Source: Deltaproteobacteria bacterium (lineage in GTDB: Bacteria > Bdellovibrionota > UBA1018 > UBA923). Taken from it: a stretch of DNA of 13,610 nucleotides. Under the pieces are notes generated by a model that had not been told where the DNA came from, made no database searches, and saw nothing but the letters and a program-made list of their open reading frames with translations. The stretch is taken from assembly GCA_016194725.1 (NCBI GenBank), contig JACQAW010000379.1, positions 1 through 13,610 of the forward strand. The letters run 5' to 3'. Of the stretch, positions 6,683 through 12,701 are shown in pieces. Made by a program: the position numbers and the translations under genes. Position 1 is the first letter of the stretch, and the number at the start of each line of letters is the position of its first letter.

Positions 6683-6765
6683 GGCATGGGTTTTTATCGC
6701 ATGCCGCCTGCCACCCGCCTAAAACCTACCCTTGCCCCTGACCCATGCCTCATCCGGGTTTTTTT
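6683..6765 (+). terminator. Possible terminator region of the dioxygenase-HAD-def operon
   Basis: A 9-base inverted repeat, GGCATGGGT (6683-6691) with ACCCATGCC (6741-6749), spans the gap between the convergent def and thioesterase genes. ACCC (6741-6744) can instead pair with GGGT (6756-6759), which runs into seven T at 6759-6765. GGCATG (6683-6688) can also pair locally with CATGCC (6700-6705). Only the ACCC/GGGT version has a T-run in the right place, and its stem is short. The T-run lies inside the end of the thioesterase gene. Confidence 0.35.
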
Positions 6766-7250
6766 GTTTCGAGCTCAGCTTTCAACGCCAACCGCGACTG
6801 CCGCCGCAGCTGCGCATGCTGATATCGCCGCTTCTCTTCCTCGGTGACCGGAATCACCGGCGGAACTGGCTGCGGCTTTCCATCCTTATCCAAGGCCACG
6901 AACGTCAGGTAAGAGCTTGCGACGTGAGTGCGAATGCCAGTGCGCGGGTCTTCGCTTTCAAGCCTCACGCCAATTTCCATCGACGTCCTTCCCGCGAAAT
7001 TCACGCTGGCATAGATGCACACGAAATGCCCGAGCTTCACGGGCGCCACGAAATGAAGCGCGTCAATGCTTGCAGTCACGCAAACCGTGCGCGCGTGGCG
7101 TCCTGCCGCAATCGAACCCGCGATATCGATCCAGGCCATGAGCTGGCCGCCGAAAATGGTGCCCAGCTGATTGGTGTGGCCGGGTAAGACCACCTCAGTC
7201 ATCTGGACGGTGGATTCGCGAACGGGTTTTCCAGCGGGCGTTTTTGGCAT
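6750..7250 (-). CDS. Acyl-CoA thioesterase, hot-dog fold, YciA/ACOT-like
   Basis: This 166-residue soluble protein is predicted to hydrolyse acyl-CoA to free acid and CoA in the cytoplasm. The diagnostic segment is at 27-42: NQLGTIFGGQLMAWID, with N27 and D42 matching the catalytic Asn and Asp of the acyl-CoA hydrolase (BFIT/BACH) hot-dog group. The following VTASIDALHFVAPVKLG is the second conserved strand-helix region. One hot-dog domain per chain implies a dimer or hexamer, as in YciA. The C-terminal tail after residue 136 is charged, helical and Lys/Arg-rich. Acyl chain preference cannot be told. It follows the Lnb-like gene on the same strand after 41 bases, so it is probably co-transcribed with it. 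The ribosome-binding site at ATG 7250 is weak. Its 3' end overlaps the proposed terminator of the def operon. Confidence 0.9.
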   Translation of the reverse strand: MPKTPAGKPVRESTVQMTEVVLPGHTNQLGTIFGGQLMAWIDIAGSIAAGRHARTVCVTASIDALHFVAPVKLGHFVCIYASVNFAGRTSMEIGVRLESEDPRTGIRTHVASSYLTFVALDKDGKPQPVPPVIPVTEEEKRRYQHAQLRRQSRLALKAELETKKPG

Positions 7251-7291
7251 GAGCCAAGCTTACTGCGAAATTTCCAGGGGCGCTATCGTGT

Positions 7292-8377
7292 TTACAAACC
7301 GTGGTGCATTCCGGGTGAGCCAATCTGACCGTTGCCAGCCGGCGCGGGAATCGTGCTGGGAACGGGTGTCATTCTGGCTTTCATCATCGCGATTTCGTCG
7401 GCAGTGGTGCGATGAATTTCATGCGCGATCTCGATGAGAGGTTTGCCTGTGGCGGGGTTCACCACGTTTAACAGTGCGGCGCGCAGCTTCTTGGGCAAGA
7501 ACAGAGTGCGGGACAGCGGTATTGGCTTTTCGGTCAGCTCGGTACCTACGAAATAATTGTGGAAGCTGGCGGCCAGCGGCTCGCCGGCCATGAAGCTTTG
7601 CAGCTGGACATCGCCCTTTTGAATCGAATCCATGAAATCCGCCGAGCTGCTGAACTGTTTGGGAATACCAATCACCTGCAGCATCATCAGCGCCTGGCTG
7701 CCTTTCGAGCTGCGTTCCATTACGGGAGCCATCAGAGACAGGATATGCTTCGGGTTCAGGGCTATGGCTTCGTCGATGGATTCGAGCACCAGCGTCTGCG
7801 CCGACGTGTCCACTTTGGCATCAAGGTCCTGGCGTGGCGCCTGGCCCAGCACGGTGTCGTCGAATAGGCGGTCGCGTACTTTGGTGGCGCAGTTGTTCTT
7901 GTAGTTGTCATAGTAATATTCGCCCGCGGCGATGTCTTTTTCCACCAGCGCCACGAACTTCGTGGCCTGGTCCTGGGTCAGCTCGAGCTCGTCGATATTC
8001 ACTTCGCGATACGAGCCGGCCTGAGGCAGCAGGTAACGATATTTCAAGATCAGAGGAAACCGCATCGAGGCGTCGATTGGCGTCAAAGGAGTAGGCGATT
8101 TGGCGGCGTTGGTTTTTACCTTCGACTCAAACAGGTCGTTGAACGCGGCCATGGGGTCGGGGTTCGAGAAAATCTTGTTGGGATTTACGGCGCCATACTC
8201 GTAAAGAATTCCGTCGCTCGAGATGTCGGGATTTTCAACCAGCAGCGCGGTGTGGCCGAAAGATTCGAAAATAATCGGGCCGGGGCTGACCGTAACCAGT
8301 GAAACTTTCAGGTTTGCCGAGGCGAGTCCGGCAGTGAGCAAGAGCAGCAAGGCAAGGAGCAGGGGTTTGCGACGCAC
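7292..8377 (-). CDS. Exported Lnb/DUF4105-like protein
   Basis: The product (361 residues) carries a signal peptide at 1-21 (RRK, then a Leu-rich core, cut near ASA|N). Residues 22-175 resemble the Lnb N-terminal periplasmic domain (DUF4105): ESFGHTALLV at 38-47 with H42, YEYGAVN at 59-65, a YRYLLP segment near 113, then YYDNYKNNCATKVRDRLFD at 155-173 with C163. In that family the conserved His and the NCAT cysteine are thought to form a cysteine-hydrolase-like active site, but I know of no proven substrate. Residues from about 180 to 361 are less conserved and end in a Pro/Gly/His tail. Here there is no obvious C-terminal membrane helix, so it is probably free in the periplasm. The start is GTG 8377, fixed by GGAGG 7 bases upstream. 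A promoter is seen at 8413-8441. Confidence 0.8.
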   Translation of the reverse strand: MRRKPLLLALLLLLTAGLASANLKVSLVTVSPGPIIFESFGHTALLVENPDISSDGILYEYGAVNPNKIFSNPDPMAAFNDLFESKVKTNAAKSPTPLTPIDASMRFPLILKYRYLLPQAGSYREVNIDELELTQDQATKFVALVEKDIAAGEYYYDNYKNNCATKVRDRLFDDTVLGQAPRQDLDAKVDTSAQTLVLESIDEAIALNPKHILSLMAPVMERSSKGSQALMMLQVIGIPKQFSSSADFMDSIQKGDVQLQSFMAGEPLAASFHNYFVGTELTEKPIPLSRTLFLPKKLRAALLNVVNPATGKPLIEIAHEIHRTTADEIAMMKARMTPVPSTIPAPAGNGQIGSPGMHHGL

Positions 8378-8384
8378 GTTAAAG

Positions 8385-8389
8385 CCTCC
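8385..8389 (-). promoter_or_regulatory. Ribosome-binding site fixing the GTG start at 8377
   Basis: Read on the minus strand this is GGAGG, 7 bases before GTG 8377. It supports the non-ATG start. Confidence 0.75.
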
Positions 8390-8394
8390 AAAAG

Positions 8395-8480
8395 ACAGAT
8401 AAGTTGGGCCTATTAATATAATAATTGATCTAAATGGTCAAGTTAATATTAGTTATTGATTTCATTGAGTTTTTATAGGT
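8395..8480. promoter_or_regulatory. AT-rich divergent intergenic region
   Basis: This stretch between the divergent Lnb-like and transporter genes is strongly AT-rich in an otherwise G+C-rich window. It holds the minus-strand promoter above. For the transporter, TATAGG at 8474-8479 is a candidate -10, 21 bases before ATG 8501, but no -35 at 16-18 bases is convincing. The AT content would suit a nucleoid-protein or regulator site; no clear palindromic operator is seen. Confidence 0.5.
8413..8441 (-). promoter_or_regulatory. Sigma70-type promoter of the Lnb-like/thioesterase pair
   Basis: On the minus strand TTGACC (8441-8436) is followed after exactly 17 bases by TATTAA (8418-8413). It lies in the AT-rich divergent region and leaves a leader of roughly 30 bases before GTG 8377. 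Confidence 0.6.
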
Positions 8481-8500
8481 ACTTGTGCTAGTCGACCTGT

Positions 8501-9448
8501 ATGTCGCGCGCGAAGCTGGCTGGCCTCATCTTTTGTAATTTATTGTGGTCAGGGGCCTACTCCACCAGCAAAGAACTGATGAAACATTACTCGCCGATGG
8601 AGCTGTCCTTGCTGCGCTATCTTTCGGCTGGCCTGCCTTTAATGTTGTATTGCGTTTTGACGGGGCCCGAAAGGCAGAAGCAAATCCGCCGGCGTTCCTA
8701 TCTGGGTGCCTGGCTGCGCGATCTGCAGCGGCTCGATGGCAGGCTGCTGCTAGTGGGGCTTCTGACATTTTTCGTTTCGCCTTACTGCCAGATGACCGGC
8801 GTACACCTGTCGCGGGCCATAGATTCCTCTTTGATGATCGCGCTCGAGCCGCTGGTCACGATATTCGCGGCCTGTCTGATGCTGGGTGAGCGCCTGCGTG
8901 CCGTGCAGTTCATCTCGCTTGGCCTGGCGGTCTGCGGCGCCGGCATTCTTACCGACGTCACCTGGGCTAAACTGATTTCATTTTCAGATCCGCGTATGGT
9001 CGGGAATTCGATTTTTCTCATTTCGACGCTGAGCGAATCCGCTTACTCCACGATCGCCAAGCCCGTGCTGAATCGCAGAAGCCCGGTGGTTTTTCTTACC
9101 GTGGCGATCTGGGTGGGCATCGCGTTGATCTTCACGCACAACCTGCTTGTCGACGGGCCGGCGCGCCTGGGGGGCATTATTCCTCTGCTTCAGCGCGGCC
9201 AGTGGACCGACTGGGCGGCCATACTGTATCTGGGCCCGGGTTGTACGCTTTTCGCTTATCTTTTCTGGATGATTGTCATGATCGATACGCCGGTTTCGAT
9301 CATGGCGGTGACCCTCTACGTGCAGCCGGTGCTGGGCGTGGTGTGGGGATATTTTTTTCTAGGCGAGGCCGTCACGCTTTCAACCTTCCTCGGCGGCGTC
9401 TTGCTGCTTACCGCGGTGTGGCTGGGCAGCAGACCGCGTCGCGGTTGA
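8501..9448 (+). CDS. DMT-superfamily transporter (EamA family)
   Basis: The product is a 315-residue inner-membrane protein with about ten hydrophobic segments, built as two EamA repeats. The first runs from about residue 5 (ending in the GAGILTDV helix near 147), the second from about 165 (ending LLLTAVWLG near 310). Each half ends with the typical pattern of an EP or QP motif followed by a Gly-rich helix (ALEPLVTIFAA near 113; YVQPVLGVVWGYFFLGE near 272). A longer cytoplasmic loop, rich in Arg, lies near residues 55-85. Family members export amino acids, nucleosides, drugs or other metabolites; substrate cannot be inferred here. ATG 8501 has no ribosome-binding site of note. Its stop codon lies inside the -35 box of the promoter for the DUF2203 gene. 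Confidence 0.92.
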   Translation: MSRAKLAGLIFCNLLWSGAYSTSKELMKHYSPMELSLLRYLSAGLPLMLYCVLTGPERQKQIRRRSYLGAWLRDLQRLDGRLLLVGLLTFFVSPYCQMTGVHLSRAIDSSLMIALEPLVTIFAACLMLGERLRAVQFISLGLAVCGAGILTDVTWAKLISFSDPRMVGNSIFLISTLSESAYSTIAKPVLNRRSPVVFLTVAIWVGIALIFTHNLLVDGPARLGGIIPLLQRGQWTDWAAILYLGPGCTLFAYLFWMIVMIDTPVSIMAVTLYVQPVLGVVWGYFFLGEAVTLSTFLGGVLLLTAVWLGSRPRRG

Positions 9449-9474
9449 CGTATCCGGAAACCCACGCCTATATA
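9445..9474 (+). promoter_or_regulatory. Promoter giving a leaderless DUF2203 transcript
   Basis: TTGACG at 9445-9450 and TATATA at 9469-9474 are separated by 18 bases. The -10 ends 5 bases before ATG 9480, so transcription should start at or next to the A of the start codon. No ribosome-binding site precedes ATG 9480, which agrees with a leaderless mRNA. The -35 overlaps the stop codon of the transporter gene. Confidence 0.5.
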
Positions 9475-9479
9475 GTGTC

Positions 9480-9839
9480 ATGTCAATCGCATCCATCGCC
9501 GGCGAAAAAAGAGTTTTTACCCTGCAAGAGGCCCGCGATCTGGTTCCACTCTTAAGAAAAGTAACGGCCGATGCGGTGGGAATGGTGAATAGCCTGCTGG
9601 CGAAGCTGGAATGCCTTTCTGAAGACGATACGGAGTTCGATGAACTGCGCGGCTCGATCGACGCCACCGTGAGGGCCTGGGCCGAAAAACTGCAAAAGCT
9701 GGGCTGTGAGGTCAAAGGACTGTGGCTCGTCGACTTCGACAATGGACAGGGCTACTACTGCTGGAGCTTTCCCGAAGACGAACTCGACCATTTTCACAGC
9801 TACGAAGAAGGCGCCACCGAACGCAAGCGCATCTGCTGA
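9480..9839 (+). CDS. DUF2203 family protein
   Basis: This 119-residue soluble protein matches the DUF2203 pattern. It opens with FTLQEARDLVPLLRKV (13-28), followed by a long helical region. Then comes LGCEVKGLWLVDFDNGQGYYCW (about 74-95), ending with a glutamate-rich stretch, HFHSYEEGA and a terminal RKRIC. The family is small and widely spread; no function is established, so none is given. The conserved VDF, CW and H residues could suggest a ligand or metal site. It lies 31 bases after the transporter gene and 49 bases before the transglutaminase gene on the same strand, but appears to have its own promoter. The start at 9480 is set by that promoter and by the family's usual beginning. Confidence 0.82.
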   Translation: MSIASIAGEKRVFTLQEARDLVPLLRKVTADAVGMVNSLLAKLECLSEDDTEFDELRGSIDATVRAWAEKLQKLGCEVKGLWLVDFDNGQGYYCWSFPEDELDHFHSYEEGATERKRIC

Positions 9840-9888
9840 ACATTACCTTCGATTGCCCGATCTGGATGAGCTGCTAGTTCTAGCGTTC

Positions 9889-11580
9889 ATGAAGAAAACA
9901 ATCGTTGCCGGCCTTTTGCTTCTGACCAGCGCCCAGGCATTCGCGGACGCGGATTCGTATCGAAAAAAAGCGATTGCGGACACCGCGCATTTTCTTGCCG
10001 AAAGAAAAGAGGGTGCGCTGGCCACCGAGGGCGTCTCGAGGCGGATTACCGAACAGCTGGGCCTGTCGCGGTTTTACGTGCCGGGTGATCAGTGGCTGAT
10101 TTCGGTGACTCGCGTAAGTCCCGGCATGGTTCATGGCGACGACAATGTGAGCGCGCATTTGAATTACCAGCTTGATCCGGTTTTTTACCGGTTTCGGGTT
10201 CTGCAAATCAACGCGGCTGGCGAAGCCCAGGTAAAGGTGCTTCCGGTAGACGCCGACGGTAAAAGCGATGGCGCGGGCCAGGCACTCTTCACTCTCAATC
10301 GGCAGCTGAAAATTACCGGCATTACCGGAAATCTTCGCCTGGGCTTTGATTCATTTCCAGTCGAGTTGCCCGATCTGGGGCGTGCAAAGCTGTTGTCGGG
10401 GAATGATGCCGCGGTATCGGCGCAGCAGCAGACAATCGCCTTTGAGTCACCCGATCTTTTTTCAAGAACGGTGCGGGTTTCCTGGAAACATGGCGACCTT
10501 TGGCCCAGTGAGGTCGAGACCATGAGCGGCTCGAGCAAGCTCGTGAGTCAGGAGAAAATAGAGACGGCCCTGGATAATACCGCCGCGCCTGGCCGCCACG
10601 AGCGGGGGCCCGATATTTACGAAGAAACGAATCTGGCGAAGCTGCAAAAAAAATTCCCGAAGGCTGTCGCCGATCCTGTGCCTTGGTCGGGCCACTGGTG
10701 GCCCTATGCCGAGAATGGCATCGCCGGCACGAAGTACGCGCCCGATAGCCCCGCAGCCAAACTTGACCGAGCGCTGGGCACCGGCGGCCTCGTGGGGAAC
10801 TGGGAATTCCAGTACCACGGCAGCGGCAGGCCGGGTTATGCGTGGTGGGGCCATTGCAACGGCTGGGCAACCGCGGCCATCATGGAAACCGAGCCGCGCA
10901 AATCACGCACGATCAACGGCGTCGAGTTCAGCGCCGGCGACCGCAAGGCGCTGCTGAGCGAATACTGGATGGAGTCGGGCGCCGATTTCCTTGGTACGCG
11001 CGTCTGGGACGCCAATGACTTCACGAGCGACGCGTTTTGGGACGTTGTGCCCGCGCAGTTTCATCTGATGATGACCAACTACGTGGGTCGCAAGGGCCGC
11101 AGCCTGATTGTCGACCGCTACACGGGGGCTGAGGTTTGGAATCACCCGGTAGTCGCCTACGAAATCGAGCCCATCAAACCCGATGATTACCTGGGCCGCG
11201 ACCGCGATTATCCGGGCATCTACCGGGTGAACGTCACGACCACGATCTGGTGGGCCATGGACGAGGTCAATCCCGGCGATCTCATGTCGCGCTTCGACTG
11301 GCGCGATAGCCTTTTCTACAACAGCCGCAAATTGCGCTACGAGCTTTGGCTCGACGGCCCGGTGGAGTTCGACAGGGACGGCGTGATGACCAAATCGGGC
11401 GACATCGTGCTGACCACCAAGGGATACGGGGGCCAATGGAAAAACGGCGTCAACTACGAAGTGCTCATCAACTCTCATCCTGATTTCATGTGGGTGCCCT
11501 TGTCGTATTCGAAGGCTACGGGAATGGAGAAAAACCCATACATCAACGACGACTGGGTGAGGTCGAATTTGACGAACTGA
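9889..11580 (+). CDS. Secreted transglutaminase-elicitor family protein (GP42-like)
   Basis: The product (563 residues) resembles the transglutaminase elicitor family, known from the Phytophthora GP42 cell-wall enzyme and bacterial homologues such as those of marine Vibrio. These enzymes cross-link Gln and Lys side chains. Residues 1-19 are a Sec signal peptide (AQAFA|DAD). Residues 20-263 are an unrecognised N-terminal part, perhaps a propeptide. The core begins with SGHWWPYAENGI (about 266). Next comes WWGHCNGWATAAI with the predicted catalytic C323, then TEPRKS and INGVEF. H392 (QFHLMMTN) and D409 (LIVDRY) fit the His and Asp of a Cys-His-Asp triad. VWNHPVVAYEIEP at 416-428 lines up with the Pep-13 elicitor of GP42 (VWNQPVRGFKVYE). 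The remaining C-terminal region, to residue 563, is beta-rich. The frame is open from 9706, but ATG 9889 is chosen because the signal peptide begins there and the extension would overlap the DUF2203 gene. Triad roles are inferred from motif order. Confidence 0.8.
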   Translation: MKKTIVAGLLLLTSAQAFADADSYRKKAIADTAHFLAERKEGALATEGVSRRITEQLGLSRFYVPGDQWLISVTRVSPGMVHGDDNVSAHLNYQLDPVFYRFRVLQINAAGEAQVKVLPVDADGKSDGAGQALFTLNRQLKITGITGNLRLGFDSFPVELPDLGRAKLLSGNDAAVSAQQQTIAFESPDLFSRTVRVSWKHGDLWPSEVETMSGSSKLVSQEKIETALDNTAAPGRHERGPDIYEETNLAKLQKKFPKAVADPVPWSGHWWPYAENGIAGTKYAPDSPAAKLDRALGTGGLVGNWEFQYHGSGRPGYAWWGHCNGWATAAIMETEPRKSRTINGVEFSAGDRKALLSEYWMESGADFLGTRVWDANDFTSDAFWDVVPAQFHLMMTNYVGRKGRSLIVDRYTGAEVWNHPVVAYEIEPIKPDDYLGRDRDYPGIYRVNVTTTIWWAMDEVNPGDLMSRFDWRDSLFYNSRKLRYELWLDGPVEFDRDGVMTKSGDIVLTTKGYGGQWKNGVNYEVLINSHPDFMWVPLSYSKATGMEKNPYINDDWVRSNLTN

Positions 11581-11589
11581 GCTTTCGAT

Positions 11590-12615
11590 TTAAAGTGCGA
11601 TAAATTGTTGGATTGGCGCGAGCCCGTGTTGCACGCAAAGGCCCACTGCGGCCTGGCGAGTTTCAGGCGTGCCCAGGCAGATGATGACGAACGGGTCCTG
11701 GGCCGGAGTTTCGGCCCACCGTTTTATTTCCCAAACCGCGGTGCCCTGAAAATCGCGGCCGGTTTTCTTTACGCTCACGTCTACGATGGCCCGCAGCGGA
11801 CCCAATACTTCGCGGAGTTTTGGAACCATGGCCCGACCTTTGGGGCCGAGGCCGAAAACAAAAATATCAGGAGTGCGTCCGGCAAGCAGACCGCGCAGCG
11901 CCCGTGCCTTCACGGTATTGAACGCGTCTTCGGTGCAGTAGTCGGAAGCGCGAGTAAGCCGGGTTGGCGACTCGGCCCAGTCGAGTAGCGCGATACCAGC
12001 CACTTTGGTCGCGCGCAGCCCGTTGCTCTTGCGGGCTGCCGCGAAAAAGCGATGCAGCCATTCGTAGTCTTCAGGCAGCTTGCCGCTCTCGTCATAACAG
12101 CCAACCGCCTCGTAAGATTTTTTGGTGACCAGCCAGCCCGGATGCGGCAGCGGCGAGTCGATCCACAACGCATTTTCCAGCTCGTCGTGCGAGTGCAGCC
12201 CGTTTGCCCAATCGATGTGCCGGCGCATGCCCCTGAACGCCGAGTCGTCGCCTTGCACCCAATGCGTAACCTCGCAGCCCACGAGCGTGGCGCCACTTTC
12301 GCGGGCGGTGGCCAGCTGCCGCGCGAGCCTCTCCGGACGGGCGCGGTCGTCGGCGTCCATGCGGGCGATCCAGTCGCCCTGGCAGTGTTCCAGACCGGCA
12401 TTCAGCGCGCGGGCAACGCCCACGCCCGGTGTTCGCACGACTCGCAAGCCGTTCCAGCGGCGGCTCCATGTTTCCAGAATTGCCGCGGTAGCGTCCAGCG
12501 ACCCGTCGTCGACGACCACGCATTCGTCGGGGCGGAGCTGCTGGGAGTAGAGCGACTCGAGCGCCGTATCAAGGCAGGCGGCTCCGTCGCGAACGGGTAA
12601 AAGGGCTGAAATCAT
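11590..12615 (-). CDS. GT2-family glycosyltransferase with C-terminal Rossmann-like domain
   Basis: This 341-residue protein transfers a sugar from a nucleotide-sugar donor to an unknown acceptor, probably in polysaccharide or glycoconjugate synthesis at the inner face of the membrane. The N-terminal GT-A fold shows ISALLPVRDG (2-11), VVVDDGS (33-39), ARALNAGLEH (68-77), the metal-binding RMDADD (85-90) and the base region LPEDYEW (180-186). After about residue 235 comes a second part not usual in GT2 enzymes: IFVFGLGPKGR (251-261), a beta-strand plus glycine loop like a nucleotide-binding Rossmann start, then LRAIVDV, a GTAVWEIKRW segment and FVIICLGT (309-316). This resembles the N-terminal domain of sugar acyltransferases or a sugar-nucleotide-binding fold. 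There is no membrane helix. It is convergent with the transglutaminase gene (9-base gap). The start at ATG 12615 lacks a ribosome-binding site and lies 10 bases after a -10 box, suggesting a very short leader. Confidence 0.9.
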   Translation of the reverse strand: MISALLPVRDGAACLDTALESLYSQQLRPDECVVVDDGSLDATAAILETWSRRWNGLRVVRTPGVGVARALNAGLEHCQGDWIARMDADDRARPERLARQLATARESGATLVGCEVTHWVQGDDSAFRGMRRHIDWANGLHSHDELENALWIDSPLPHPGWLVTKKSYEAVGCYDESGKLPEDYEWLHRFFAAARKSNGLRATKVAGIALLDWAESPTRLTRASDYCTEDAFNTVKARALRGLLAGRTPDIFVFGLGPKGRAMVPKLREVLGPLRAIVDVSVKKTGRDFQGTAVWEIKRWAETPAQDPFVIICLGTPETRQAAVGLCVQHGLAPIQQFIAL

Positions 12616-12653
12616 GATGTTGCAGCGTATAATGAGGCACCTAAATGAGTCAA
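12606..12653. promoter_or_regulatory. Overlapping bidirectional promoter
   Basis: On the plus strand a perfect TATAAT (12628-12633) follows CTGAAA (12606-12611) after 16 bases and would drive the IMPDH-like gene. On the minus strand TTGACT (12653-12648) is followed after 16 bases by TATACG (12631-12626), which would drive the glycosyltransferase gene. The two -10 boxes share the TATA core, so polymerase can probably bind in only one direction at a time. Confidence 0.55.
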
Positions 12654-12687
12654 CTTGAGCTACTGGAACAATTCCGCAAAAAAGGTT

Positions 12688-12692
12688 AGGGA
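12688..12692 (+). promoter_or_regulatory. Ribosome-binding site selecting the start at 12702
   Basis: AGGGA lies 9 bases before ATG 12702. The in-frame ATG at 12693 directly abuts it and has no room for a ribosome-binding site, so 12702 is preferred. Confidence 0.6.
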
Positions 12693-12701
12693 ATGGGATC
12701 T

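Noticed and set aside
9706..9888. N-terminal extension of the transglutaminase to ATG 9706
   Set aside because: It overlaps the DUF2203 gene in another frame and would bury the signal peptide that begins at 9889.
11581..11589. Terminator between the convergent transglutaminase and glycosyltransferase genes
   Set aside because: The gap is only 9 bases, and I found no hairpin with a T-run in it or close by.
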